Origin: Hymenolepis diminuta
Taxonomy: Eukaryota; Platyhelminthes; Cestoda; Cyclophyllidea; Hymenolepididae
Direction of reading: 5' to 3'
Assembly: GCA_900708905.1 (NCBI GenBank)
Contig: CAADRB010000061.1
Location: forward strand, 1,399,875 to 1,463,874
DNA length: 64,000 nt
A model generated the notes under the pieces. That model was not told where the DNA came from. It saw nothing but the letters and a program-made list of their open reading frames with translations, and did not search any database. This document shows positions 50,231 to 62,868 of the stretch, piece by piece. Within the stretch, counting starts at the first letter, position 1. Every line of letters begins with the position of its first letter. Position numbers and translations under genes: made by a program.

Positions 50231-53200
50231 TTACTGCGGATAGTAATAATTATTATCTTATAAATTTCATTAAATCCCATCAAAGATAGGATTTAAGCAA
50301 GGGGAAAAGGAATTCAGTAAAGCATTTACTGAAAAAGAAGTATTTTAAAATCTGAAAATGATCTTGAAATCAGCGATTTCTGTATTTGCTCAGTTGCAAG
50401 TGGCGTCGTTAAGTTCATAAGGCCTTCATAGACGGTTTATTTGAGAGTCCTCCGCACAGATAAATCTCAGCTAATAAAGTGCCTGTATGTGAGTTACAGA
50501 TATTGGTTCGGAATAGGGAAAGTTCTTATTTGCCTTCATTTTTGTAATCAAATCATATTTGTTTAATAGTGGACAAAGTCACGCACCAGGAATTGGCCGA
50601 GTTTTAAAGGTTGCGTCAACCTCTTCTTTCGGTCTAGATAAGTTGTAATTTGGAGTCAGTATATTTTATTATTTTAATCGCAAAGACGCTTAAATTATTC
50701 TAACATGATCGGGGTATTCATGACTAACTGAACCAATAAATTTTTGTTTCAGTGGCCCTTCTAAGGTTCTATAATTTTTTTTCCCAGAAATTCAGTGTTA
50801 AGATAATATTTGCACCTGAGAGGAATATCTATCCACACCTGTTCTAAATGTCTTTTTTCGAATTCTGATGATCTATAGCAAAAATGAATCATCTTGACCT
50901 AGTTCTGTCGGTTGCATTTTCTTCACACTATTACTTAAGATGAAGTCACGTATAAATTGATATTTTGTCATTACTAACTTAGATTATTTTTTAATTCGAG
51001 CAATTAGACATCTCTTTCTTCCCATAAATTAAAGCATAATATTAACAAAGGAGACACCAAAGAAGAATGAATTCACGAGGCGACTCAAGGAGGATAATAT
51101 GAATGGGAGTGGAAAGATGATTTGCTTAGAATGACATAAACATACAACTTACATGTCCAAAGTGCATTATGATACACCGATTTTAGTTGATATTTTAGTG
51201 TCTTTTTGTTTAAGGTGGTAAATGGAAAAGCTTGTTGACAGTTGATATTTGATGGAAGAAGAGATTTAGGTATAGTAACTTATTACTTTTTTATTAATCA
51301 GAATGGGTATAATCTTTCATCGTTACTTTGTTGATCAGCCTTAATAGAGAAAATAGTACGCATCATTGCAGTAGTATTACACTGATAATCTACTGCCATT
51401 ATATTGATAAATCATTAACATCGGGAGCAAAAACACCTGCTTTTCACAATTTTTGAGCTGTAATTCAAAAAAACAAGATCTGCGCCTTGATGGAAGACAT
51501 TGAAATGACCTGTAGATTTAAGTAAACCTTTCAACTATACGCAGTTAGTTGCAATTACATATGAGGGTTTAAGTATATGACCGACTTCAAAATTAATATA
51601 TAAGAATTAGCATAAATGTCAGTCAAAGTGGTGAATCATCTGATCCCAGGTCCTATCAGGGGAGACTAGTCAAGCAATCATTTTCTTTATATGAAACGCA
51701 AAAGTATATCCGATCTTGTTTAAAACTTTGTTTGCAATTTTGATGGCTGGGTTAAACTGTTCGCCAAGATTAAATATTGAAATAAAAATGATTACTATTG
51801 CTACTATCCAACTTAAAGTTAGAGTTTTCCATCATTAGAAAGCACTAAAATAAAAGGGGGAGTAGGATAGTTAAGGCATGAGAAGAGGTCCAGGGAAAAA
51901 GAGCCTTATTACGCATAAACGTACCATTTTTAAACTGAGATTCTTATTTCTATTGGCCAAGATCTTGAGAAAACTTCTTAAAGGTCATATGTCAGCAAAG
52001 GTTCAAAATATTGGCACGTGCTTGTCTTTTACGTCTGTAAGGTTTAGAGTTTATTGACTACTTGATTAACAAGATAGTTTAGTCGTGTTCTACTCTGTTC
52101 TAATGACCTGAGAGGAGCCGAGAGACATTACTTGAGCCACCTTATTTTATTTCTAAATTCTAATACATAGACAAAGTAAACAATTAAGTAACATCTAACG
52201 CGTTTCTTAGTAGTCAATGCCGTCGAAAGTATAAGTGCTTTAATTTCATCTGAACAAAACTGTAGCATTTGATAACGTCTATACAAGATATTTCGAATAA
52301 TTAAAGGACATTTAATAATTTGTATAAATGTGGAATCTCCCCGGAGAAGTTTTTGTTCCAACTCGAATGGGCCTGACTGATCATCTACCTATTATTATTT
52401 TAGTAGAATGCAATGTCAACAATAATCGTTTTTTTTATTTATAGAGCTAAAGTATATCAAATAGTTCTTATTTTCCTTTATTTTCAGAGGAATATAGAGA
52501 ACGGGATTTACAAATTTTTGAGATTTTTACTCAATCACTATTCAGTTCATATTAAAGAATATTTACAAGCATATTAGTTGATTTGTATTTGCTGTTGAAT
52601 TTTTCTTTCTGTGATCACCAAAACGGAATTCATATCACCCTCTACAATGGACAAAAGTATCACAATATAGAATTTTGTGTGATATTTCGATATATTTATT
52701 TATTTGTGAATTTGATACTTGGACTGATTTGTGCCATTTATGCTTTTGAAATATTGATCTCTTCAAAAGTACAAAAGCAAAGTCTTGTCTGCAAAAATTT
52801 ATCCTAAGTGTTTTATAGACCTGCTGGACATTTTAACCCAAATAACTTAAATAGTTTAGGAAAATTAAATTAGCTTTCTACTAATGTGGTTTCAGTAGAA
52901 ATAAACTTAAGAATGAAAGTTATTTATGGGAGAAAACAGTGGACTCTGGCATATTTAGTAATTGACGAAAGCCAGTTTTTTGTTCCTAAACTTGGGGGTA
53001 AATATTATCAATATCATGTGCTTGGATTTGTTTTATGTAAAACTGGAAAGTTTGAAACTGGATACATGGAGAAGGTCTGCTGATAGAGGAGAATAAAATC
53101 AGACGGCTGAAATTTCAAACTCAGTTTTGCGATATAGCTCCAGAAAAATAAATGGACTTTTTGACTAATTTTGCTCAAATAATATATATATATATAGGTC

Positions 53201-54392
53201 CGTGTAGTCGCTTTGACGAATACCTGATAACGATATCATCTTTATTCTCTAACCAGCATCTTTCCTTAAGTTCGAAGAGTGAATGTTTTAAACAATGTTC
53301 AGCAATAAAAGCTACAATATTGGAATTCACACAGATTTAGGAAAGTTGGCCTAATCAAGAGTCATCTAAGGAGCCTAGCATGTGACGATCGAGATGCTGT
53401 TGTATCGTTGATGATCTACTTTTTTGTCACGCATAGACTGTCAAAATGTCAAGAGCCACTTACGACTTTACAACTCTCGATAATTCAAGTTCACTTAAGA
53501 TGTGAGGTTTATTGAATTTGTTTGTTAGTTCAGTAGTCAAAGCTCATCAATCATCAAGTCATATGAATGACCAGCTATAGTGATTAATTCTAATCAATAA
53601 TGGGGATTTTGCATGAGGGGTTCGAAGATACCTTCCCTCTATCCAAATAAAATATCATTTGCCCTATCTTGAAGAGCTCGAAAAGTAAGTGTTATAACTG
53701 ATAAGCTTACATTTTTTACTAGTTACAGCTAGTTCCTGAGACTGCCATAGTCCTATTTATCCAGTCACACCAAAAATAAAACGACGAAAATATGCATAAA
53801 TGATTGATAACAAAGGCGATCGGCGACACTGAGTCCGTTCATGTCGACTTGATTTGAAAATTTTAAATAAGGCAATTTGTGTGTATAGGGGATTTTATAA
53901 AATTTAAGTATATGACTTAATACCTATCTGTACTTACCATGCGCTTGTCAACTTCAATATTTTGACAATAGTTTGGTGATTAGTTAGGTTTTGCTTTATT
54001 GCAACTTACCAACTGCTGTCTCCAATCTCATATTTTTATACATCCTAGAAGTTGATTCCATAAAATTGCCGGTAGGCCAATTGTGACAACACTAATTAAA
54101 AGTAATAAAGATAGCATATCTTTGAACATGCATTTAAACATGTGTTGTTCAAAACTTTTGATTAAAAATGTTGGTTAACTATTTCAAAGGAGGTTCGGTA
54201 ATTTGGCTAGCTTCATTGTGAAAATTGTACTTGAAGTGACATAAAATATCAAGGTGAACTGTATAAAACATAAACAACCTTGGTTTGCGTTTTTTAGTGT
54301 GTCATGATTTATGCCAGCTCTCTTATATTCATTTAACCTGACACCGTTCTGATGTAGTAAACAATTTACAGGTTTTTATCCGTCCTGACCAT

Positions 54393-54433
54393 ATGAAATT
54401 ATGGTGAGAAAGGACTTCAATTTACTAATTTGA
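54393..54433 (+). promoter_or_regulatory. Two overlapping short upstream ORFs before the SLC22 gene
   Basis: ATG AAA TTA TGG TGA (54393-54407) and a ten-codon frame beginning ATG GTG AGA (54401-54433) both end before the main ATG at 54449. If the transcript starts upstream of 54393 they would dampen translation. A possible acceptor (AATTTACAG, ending 54371) lies just upstream, so they may lie in the mature leader. Confidence 0.4.
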
Positions 54434-54448
54434 AAAGTGGCCAACAGA

Positions 54449-56062
54449 ATGGACTTCGAAACTGCCATTGAAAAAGTCTATGGTAAGGGCACATTTTGCA
54501 TTATCTTCGCAATTTGCTTATCGCTACTAACCTCACTTATGGCCTTCGAGTTTCAATCTATAGTTTTCTTGGGTTTCTCTAACAATTTTAATTGTTCTGA
54601 TGAAAGAATTTTGAACGCCTCTAGCCATATATGGATCTCGAAGGAAACCTATAATGACATTCTATCTGGAGAGAATTTTACTAAGGTTTTTAACGCTAGC
54701 AATTTACTTGAACAGTGCTACGCTCTAATTACAAATGAAATAGGGAACGCTCAACCACAAGCATGTGAGAAGTTTGCCTATGATTCATCAATGATGTACA
54801 AAACTCTAGCAACAGATTATGACTTAGTTTGCGGTCGGAAAAGGTATGCGAACGGACTTGTCTCTGCAACAATGGTTGCTTCAGCTTTTGGGCACTTTAT
54901 TGCTGCATTTACAGATCGATTTCGACGCCGCAGAATAATAATATTTTATATGTTGATGGAGATATTTTGGAACATACTAACACCTCTTTCGACAAATCTT
55001 TCCATGGTGTTTATTTGTCGAATTATGAGAGTGCTTTCAATACCCTTGTGCTTCATTACCGTGAGTACACTCTATGAGATTCTACCAGCGAGCAAACGAA
55101 CTATCTATGGAAATTTCTACTGGACTCCGTATTGCTTGGGCTACCTTGCAACTGCCGGTTTAGCATATCTAACCCGAGATTGGAGACTCTTCCGTTATTA
55201 TGGACTCCTTGCTCAAATTATCTACATCCCAATATTCCTCATTCTACCAGAATCTCCAAGATGGCTCTTCTTGAATGGAAAATGCGAAGAGTACCACAAA
55301 ATTCTGTCAAGGCTAGCTAAATGGAATGGTGTTAAACTCTCCGAAGGAATCGTAGATAATTTGGCAGAGCCTACAAATGTTGATAAGAATAGTGAATCCG
55401 TTATCGATCTGCTTCGATCACCAAATGTTAGACGAGTACTGACTACATTTTGTTTTGCTCTTGGTGCTGTTTGCTGCAGTTATTTCGGGTTGTCCACTAG
55501 TGTCAATTCTGCTGTTGATAATGTTTTCTTGAATGTGTTTATCTTGGGACTAAGCGAACTTCCTGCATGTTTGATTGGATGGATTTTGTGTAACTATTTC
55601 AATAGGAGAAATAGCTATATCATCGCTTCAGCTTTTACTATCGCTTCCTTCCTAATAGCCCCACTTATACGACCAGTATCAGATATCGCAAACATAGTGA
55701 TTGTAAGTATAGGAAAGCTGATGGTTACGGTGGAATACAACATTATTATACTTCATACTGCTGAATTCTTTCCAACTTCGGTGAGAAATATGGGATTTTT
55801 CTTGGTTATGGCAATTGGAACCGCAATGGGAGGATTGGCTCCCTATATCAATGATCTGTCAACAGTATCTTCTTTTATTCCTGGTGTTGTTTATGCATCA
55901 ATGAGTATTGTTGCAACTATTATGGTTCATTTTATCCTACCTAATACGAAAAACTGCCCACTACCCCAGACGATAAGTCAGGTCGAATCACTTAAAAGAG
56001 GCAACGAAGAAGAATGGATAAGAGCTATGCACAAGGCAGAACTAGAGCTGGTGGACAAATAA
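54449..56062 (+). CDS. SLC22-family organic ion transporter (single exon)
   Basis: 537 residues from ATG 54449; an in-frame TGA at 54431 rules out extension. Major facilitator of the SLC22 type, expected in the plasma membrane. TM1 is at about 14-34. A large extracellular loop follows with four N-glycosylation sequons (N48, N56, N76, N82), cysteines C49, C90, C106 and C128, and the hallmark FAYDSSMMYKTLATDYDLVC. The TM2-3 loop has AFTDRFRRRR (154-162), with Arg where the family motif normally has Gly. LYEILPASKR follows TM5, PESPRWL is at 267-273 after TM6, ELPA at 370-373 and TAEFFPTSVRNMG at 437-449. Length is normal for the family. Substrate cannot be told: the TM11 site that is Asp in cation carriers and Arg in anion carriers appears to be Ala here (TAMGG), by eye alignment. 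Absence of introns could be ancestral or mark a retrocopy; there is no decay. Confidence 0.95.
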   Translation: MDFETAIEKVYGKGTFCIIFAICLSLLTSLMAFEFQSIVFLGFSNNFNCSDERILNASSHIWISKETYNDILSGENFTKVFNASNLLEQCYALITNEIGNAQPQACEKFAYDSSMMYKTLATDYDLVCGRKRYANGLVSATMVASAFGHFIAAFTDRFRRRRIIIFYMLMEIFWNILTPLSTNLSMVFICRIMRVLSIPLCFITVSTLYEILPASKRTIYGNFYWTPYCLGYLATAGLAYLTRDWRLFRYYGLLAQIIYIPIFLILPESPRWLFLNGKCEEYHKILSRLAKWNGVKLSEGIVDNLAEPTNVDKNSESVIDLLRSPNVRRVLTTFCFALGAVCCSYFGLSTSVNSAVDNVFLNVFILGLSELPACLIGWILCNYFNRRNSYIIASAFTIASFLIAPLIRPVSDIANIVIVSIGKLMVTVEYNIIILHTAEFFPTSVRNMGFFLVMAIGTAMGGLAPYINDLSTVSSFIPGVVYASMSIVATIMVHFILPNTKNCPLPQTISQVESLKRGNEEEWIRAMHKAELELVDK

Positions 56063-56134
56063 ATTAAATGTACAATGTTAATGTAAACTTACGTATGTCC
56101 AAGTAATTGATAATTTGCATATTTATTATACTTC

Positions 56135-56140
56135 AATAAA
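56135..56140 (+). terminator. Poly(A) signal AATAAA of the SLC22 gene
   Basis: AATAAA in CTTCAATAAATATTTT, 73 bp after the stop codon, the first canonical signal downstream. It fits a short 3' UTR. Confidence 0.65.
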
Positions 56141-56444
56141 TATTTTAAAATTTGATAACATTACTTTAAGTGAAATAACAGTCATAGTACTAATAATATG
56201 AGCTTAAAAATCTTTGCATTTTCCAAAGGATCCTGAAATTAAACGCATTGATAGCCTGCATCGAACATATTTAGTCCATTGGATGAAAGACAATTTACCG
56301 AAGTTATTAGATAGACAGAGCGGGATGAATAGACTTTAATATAACATTTGCTAAAGAGAAGGTACGAAGAATTTTAAGCTTGCCGTCTTGGATACAGAGA
56401 ATTGATGTTCCTTTAAAATATTCAAGGTTCAAAACAGTTGTAAG

Positions 56445-56720
56445 GTATTAAAATTTTATTATACCAATCAATGAGCAATGGACATCGCAGACAACTGTTT
56501 GCTGCAATCAAAGGGACGAATCATGAGAGTTGAATTGTGGAGCGTGAGCTGAACATTTAGTAACCTTTGTACAGCTCGAGTGAAAAATCAAATAAAGTAA
56601 GACTCATTAAGAGTTTGACATTGTTCTCTGTATTTTGTGATTACCTCCCCTTCATTATTAGTTAAAATTCCTGTTATTCGAAGTCAGTTTCTTCTCTCAA
56701 TTAACAATTTTAAAATTATT
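56445..56720 (+). repeat. Dispersed repeat family 1, copy
   Basis: ACTGTTTGCTGCAATCAAAGGGA, GTTGAATTGTGGAGCGTGAGCTGAACATTTAGTAA in parts, TTTGTACAGCTCGAGTG, AAAAATCAAATAAAGTAAGAC and TTTGACATTGTTCTC follow the same order as at 50.0 kb. Begins about 380 bp after the SLC22 stop codon. Confidence 0.7.
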
Positions 56721-58969
56721 ATCATCGAAATGACGATGAAGACGTTTGAGTATTAAAAAATTCGTTCAAAGTACCTACTTCTGGACACTTTTACTGTGAA
56801 ATATACAGTTATTCAAATTTAGCCTCGACCTTATGTGCACAGTAAATATAGCTTTTTTACAACTGTTATTTCGCTCATTTACCTCTAATTTGGCAACAGA
56901 ACACTTTAATCAGACTAACAGGACAACAGTTGAAAATGAATAACATACATTGGAACAATGTTATAGCGATGGTTTAAAAAGGAACGGTAAGGAATTGATT
57001 AGATAAGATGAATTAAATCGAATCTTATATTTTGGCAAATTACTTTACCTGTAACTTTAAGGCAGTGTTATTCAATACACTGTCATTACTGGACGTAAAC
57101 TTTTCTCTAATAACATCTGAATTTGAACTGCTTTTTTAAATGTCGGATTAAAAAAATGCGAACGAGTACAAAAGTTTGTCTTTTTAACTCAGATCTCAGT
57201 GTTTAGAATGATAACCCGGATGATGTTATATTCAAGGTAAGCACTTGGGAAAGTACTGTTTTCATTGACAGTGATCGTTAGAAAAGCAATCTAAATTAAT
57301 GTCAATTTTAATCAGCCAACATTTAACTATTTGAAAGGAATTAAGCTATTAGTTTATCACTTCAGAAATTAATCTATTTAACATTCAATAAACAAAATTT
57401 AATTTCATTTAGTTCATTTGGATAACAATGATCAGCGCGTAGAATGGGTTATTAAGAATTATATTTAGAAATACGCAAACTCGTCAAGGAATTTGTTGAT
57501 GATCCTTCAATCTTGTGACAGTTAAATATGGCACTTCTGGTGTATCTTCACTTTGAGCAATTAGATTAATTCATTGAACCAATTTGTTCAAGAGCGAACG
57601 GTTTTCGCTTATATGCATTTTCATATTTACACATTTTATAAACCAGTTATAATTAAAATACATATGTATTTGGCATTGGACTGCGGCTCACTTTCCGCCT
57701 TCCCTTTTACAGCAGTAATAAAATTAACCAAGTCAAGCAGTTATTATTAGAGTAATCACTTCTCATTTTTTGACTGCCTTCACAATTTTAAAATTGACAG
57801 AAAAATTAGTAAGTTTCTGAAGGTACTTTTGTTTAATTTAGAAGGATTTTATTTCTGGATTTATGATCCAATTTTACCGATTAACAAGCATGTTAGAGGA
57901 AAAAATAAGCTGCAGTTATCTTCAGTTAATGAAAATATAAGTACCTTTAAAAGTGCATTCAAAGCATGCTCTATTTGTTAATGTCACAACTATTTCAGTT
58001 TCACATATGTTGAATTACCAGCCTTCCCTTCCTGTTCGAGGTACATGCACTTCTGTCCTTCTTTCGGTTAAGATAAGCTGTCTTCCTGGCTGTCACTCTT
58101 AAATAAAGTATTGCAATGCCATTTTCTGAGATCATCATATTGACCCTCAAAAGGACATTTAAACAATAAATATAAATTACGGCGTTGGATGAAAAAGAAC
58201 AAAGAAATCAACGAACCATGATAAATATATGACTGTGAATTGAATTAGTACCAAAGAAATAAAAATAGTCTTTTGAAATAGAAAGGCATAAGATTTGTTT
58301 AAATTCTTGTCTTGGTTTTCATGGAAAATATTCGTGTGATCTTTTTACTTGTGATTTCGCAACTATTTTCGTTTTACGTTATTCTTGTTGTCACTTTCTG
58401 CTGGACAAGAGTCTACCAGATGGCAGATTATTATTTGTGTTTGTGATGACAAAACCGGCTAATGCTTTCCCATCTCAATTTCGCTCGTAAAGAGTTGATT
58501 GCACTGAGAATCGAAACATATATTTTCTCTTTTACGCATATCTTTCAGCTGCGGTTAATGCTAGATAATGTCAGGAATGGAATTTTCATTAGAGTTCATC
58601 ATCCTAATTTCCACTTCTTTCTTGCTAAATAACTCTGGTCTTAGAGATTTTAGTTATTTCCATTCCATTTGATGTACCTAGATAGAATATCCTATCAGGC
58701 AATTAATAATGGCATTCAATAAATTTCTTTCACTGCACCAAAAAAATCGACAAATTTGCAGTTCAGTTCGTTATTCAAAATTTATATCATACGTTCACAA
58801 TTGATCGACCAGTAGGTTATGCTGAGTGGTTTGTCATGCCCGTTTGCAGAAGAGGTGAAAGTCATCGTTCGCCTCTGGTGATTATCCCAGCGATGACAAT
58901 TTCCAGTATAAATAGCGAAATGAACAAACCTAACACTTATTAGGTAGCTATATTGAGGCGAGATGATTT

Positions 58970-59115
58970 CAAGAGGTTTTCATTGATTGGTCCGACGACT
59001 GACCAATCATATTCTACCACATCGGATTATGATGGCCAATGAGAGATTCTATCCTCTCCAGCCAATCATAATCTGGATAAACCCAATTTCGAGTGTTTTA
59101 TGGTTTCTGGACTAG
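58970..59115 (+). repeat. CCAAT-rich repeat family 2, copy
   Basis: GATTGGTC (58985-58992), spacer CGACGACT, GACCAATC (59001-59008) is a perfect 8-bp inverted repeat. It is followed by GGCCAATGAGAGA, CTCTCCAGCCAATCA, AAACCCAA and TTATGGTTTCTGGAC, parallel to 20.9 kb. The elements and their order are conserved although the bases have drifted. Confidence 0.5.
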
Positions 59116-61140
59116 CCATGTTGGATTAAACCTTTTTATTCTTCCTCTCTGGAGCCTGAGCAAAAGTAGTATATTTCATAACTGAGAACTTGACCATATC
59201 TCAAGTCACATATATTTTCAAGTGACACTCAATGTTCCAAAACTAAATATTGTGCCACTGTCTTGAGGGATCCTAAAAACTAGGAGAAATTTAACTCCTC
59301 TAAGTTTCAGAATATTCAGGTTGATTTCTTAATTTTAAAATCCATAAGGCAAGGGTTTTTTGTGATTTCGAGGTCACATATTTCGCACAAATCTTAAACT
59401 ACCCATATATAGGGGAGTTCGTTTGTTCCATACTCATTAAAAAAAGAAATAAAAAGATTAACGTTAAAGTGGCAGTTTACCTCTAAGGATATGAAAGATA
59501 TCAAATTTTCCATAAACAATCTTAGAGTAAAAAGACAAGCATCTCAATTTAAAGATAAGAAAATGATTATCCGCATCAATCAGAAATTCGAAGCTTAAAA
59601 TCTGGTGTATATTAAGCCAGTTGCCAAAGCATTTTTTTGGAGAATGTACAGTGGATCACAGAGTACCATATCGCACGCACACCAATAGGGGTACATAACA
59701 TGAAAGCTAACTGCTAGTTTGAGTCTAGCAGCCGTAAGATTATATGACATTAAATGACACTTCAATTTCAAATTTTAATCAAATTTCTATTAAACTCCCT
59801 TCAATTTATAGTTTATTTTTATTTAAAATTCATTTCAAACGTTTTTTTGTAATGAATCATCGTGACATTAATCACCTCACGTGAATATTTTCTTTGCAGT
59901 CTTCCACCGTGACTCAGCATGACCTGAATTCCCGATATTAAACTTCAAATATTCCTCTGAATTTAGGAGACACCAGACTGGAGAGTCATCCACTGATTTA
60001 CCCAAACGTTCGATTGGCCTTTCTTTTAAAATCATATTTATCTTCCTCCCGTCTAATGCTGAGGTTGGCGCCAGTTACAGATAGGCCAGCATGTCCCGAT
60101 TATAGACTATTCAAATGTGATTGAGTTTGAAACGACCTCTCAGAAGCACATAGGCCAACACCCTCTGTCCAATCGACACACACAGCTGGGAAAAGCATAG
60201 TAACACTCTCTGCATATTTCACTTACCACCGGCCCACATCCATGGATATTTCACAGTGGATATACCGTGTTACCAGTAAAAGTTTTGAATACAACTATAT
60301 CATTTTTTTCTCCTTACACTCATGTGTGTGGCTACATGTCCGTTAGGAACAGACTGGGATTAAAGTGATCGTTTTGGAGTCATTTAGAAAGGCGTTTCAT
60401 AAACACAGGATGACTATCGAGCACAATCTCTGAGCTAAGGTGCTAGAAGAGAAACCACTGCAAAGTACTACAAATTGTACTTCGGTAGAATGCCCGTAGG
60501 TTAAAGTGTGCACTTTCCCGTTTTGAATAGGAAAGAATTTATAACCGCACTATTTCCCAGTTTTGACTCATTTGTGTAGTCTCTATGTAATTCCTTATAT
60601 ACTCACTTTCTGCTAAAACATCAGTTTATTCAAACCCAGATCTATTGATATTAATATTACTACCCTCGCCCTATTTTCAAGCAGAAATCACTGGAAATCA
60701 GTGAGGATGATAGTAATGTGAGTGTGCCTGAAGGAAGCCAGGTGTAGACAGGTTTTTACCTGGAAACATCGTGCAGATAAGGTAGGTTATTAGGAAGGCT
60801 ATAAAATGTAAGAGAAATCAGAATAAATATAAAGAATCAAAAGGGGGTACAAATGGTGAGAGGAAGTGGTTAACAACAAGCAATGAGGATAAAAATATGC
60901 CTTGAACTACGAAGTAGCCACACTGACACGTCATGGTCGGTTCTCCCTTCAGTCCACACTCTGCGCCCATGTTACCTGTGATTTCGTAATGAAGTTAGGT
61001 TGCTAGATCATCAACGTGTTTGGAGCTTAAATCTGCTTAATTGCAAATGTATCTGAATTTTTCCTTGCTCCATTGTGATTTCCGCTGTTTCAGCGGTCAA
61101 CGTAGATGCCTGCTAAATCGGAGGTTGCAAGATAAATACG

Positions 61141-61174
61141 CATCGGTACACATCCACTGATGTATGTATCGATG
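61141..61174. repeat. Imperfect inverted repeat
   Basis: CATCGGTACACATC and GATGTATGTATCGATG pair with one mismatch and a 2-nt bulge around a CACT loop. A smaller perfect hairpin, CCGCTG-TTT-CAGCGG, lies at 61082-61096. Function unknown. Confidence 0.5.
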
Positions 61175-62868
61175 ACACTAGTTAGTTTTGGTCAACAATA
61201 AGACTGTAAAATGCAAATATTTCATAAGAGCCCCTCAAGGGCACTTTCCCTCTTCTCTGACTAAGTGCTTTGAAAAATAGGCAATGATCCTCAGGAGTAT
61301 TTAAACCAATTTAAGCTCAACGAATATTGCCTGTTTTTGAGTCGTAATTGCAGTTTGGAGATCTCTGTCTCACTCTCTGATTTTTTGCTGATTATTCATA
61401 ATTCGCACTGAATTTATAAATAAATTCGTGCGCTATTCCTGAGTTGATTATTTGAAAACTCGCTTGAAACACTTTAATTTCTTTTTATTTATTTAATTTC
61501 GTTGCAAAAAATTTGCCATTAATCTCATATATCAGGCAAGAGGTTTTTTGCATTGAGCATGAACGAATATGCCTTTTAGTCAAGGAGACTCCAAATGAAA
61601 AAACCACATCCCTCAGGTAGTCCACAAGATATTTTTATTCCTCGTTTGGGATTACTTACTCTTCGTTACCATTTGTTAGTTTGTCGATGGTGCGGTGGTT
61701 GGATGACCTTCAGACGCAGTTATATAAAAATTACTTTCGTCTCTGCGAATTGTCTAACCAGATGCAATTGAGGAACTACGAGCATTCTAAGCAAGCAAGC
61801 TCATCAGCTAATAAGGAAGCGCTTAAGAGACCGCTGACTAACACGTGAATATAATGGGCCTGTGGAACATAGGTAACAACAAGAGTGTCGCCTTCTTCCA
61901 AGCTCGAATGATTCAATGATACTTGATCCATATTTCATACCATTCAACTTTTAGAGTTTTAAGCTCTTTCGCCCTCTCCTGCGTTGTCAACAAGACTTTT
62001 TCAAATGAAATTAGTACATAATGACCATACTTCCTCAAGACGCTTGTTATCCGCTTTAGCATGTATGTTCACTCTGCTCTTAACATCTTGACAGTTGATC
62101 TACACAAAATATTCATCGCTTCGGTGACAATCATTACAGGAGACCTTTAATCCTAGTACCGCTCTCAGTAAAATTGTCATGGAGATAAGGAACTTCAACA
62201 TTCTATTTACAAATTTTATTGTGCCGAAGTCATTTATAATCGCAGTTATATTTCAGTGACAACCAATTTCTACAACACAATTTTCGTATCAGTGAAAGTT
62301 ATTTGTGTGACATGACGGAGTTTGTAGCATTGATCATAACTACTCGAACTAAAATGTTTCGCGATTTTGCTCAAAAAGTTTAACTTAACTCCCTTGTAAA
62401 TATACAAACGAACCAGGTTGCGCTTGTGAAATAGTTTTTGATTTACTATGGATAATTTTTGAATGCAAATAGTAAATATTCAAACATTCTTATTATATAA
62501 AAATAAAAATAGGTTGAATATTATGCCTCTAAATTGTTACTGTTGAGAAAACAACACTCTCTATTTAAAGTAGATACTTTAAATGAATGTTTAATTACCT
62601 GGTAAATGTATTGGGAACTCTACCATTCTGAATCATACTCGCCAAGGCTTCACTTGGAATCACAGACTTCCAGAGTTTTGAATCAAGATTTAACTGTTAA
62701 CACAAGGACGCATGGAATAAAAAAATTACATTACAATACTAGAACAAGCATTGGTACTTATTCGTAGTAGGGATGAAGGAATTAAGCAGATGTGTATGGC
62801 ATTGTATGTGGTGAAACTCAAACGTGGATTTTTTGTCTATTCATTGTATATGATAGGTAACAAGGTGT

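Larger units (their letters stand above)
43320..54392. other. Intergenic desert between the LINE and the SLC22 gene
   Basis: About 11 kb with only two family 1 repeat copies and scattered short frames (longest about 77 codons) without identifiable product. Confidence 0.4.
56141..62868. other. Intergenic DNA downstream of the SLC22 gene
   Basis: Holds a family 1 copy, a family 2 copy and two hairpins. 60.0-61.2 kb is somewhat less AT-rich than the rest but shows no open frame or motif I recognise. Confidence 0.4.

Noticed and set aside
53610..53635. GGGGTTCGAAGATACC as a tRNA T-arm
   Set aside because: No cloverleaf partner stems or A box upstream on either strand.
54437..54448. GTG as start of the SLC22 frame
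   Set aside because: Eukaryotic initiation at GTG is rare and an ATG follows four codons later at 54449; SLC22 proteins typically begin close to TM1, as this ATG gives.
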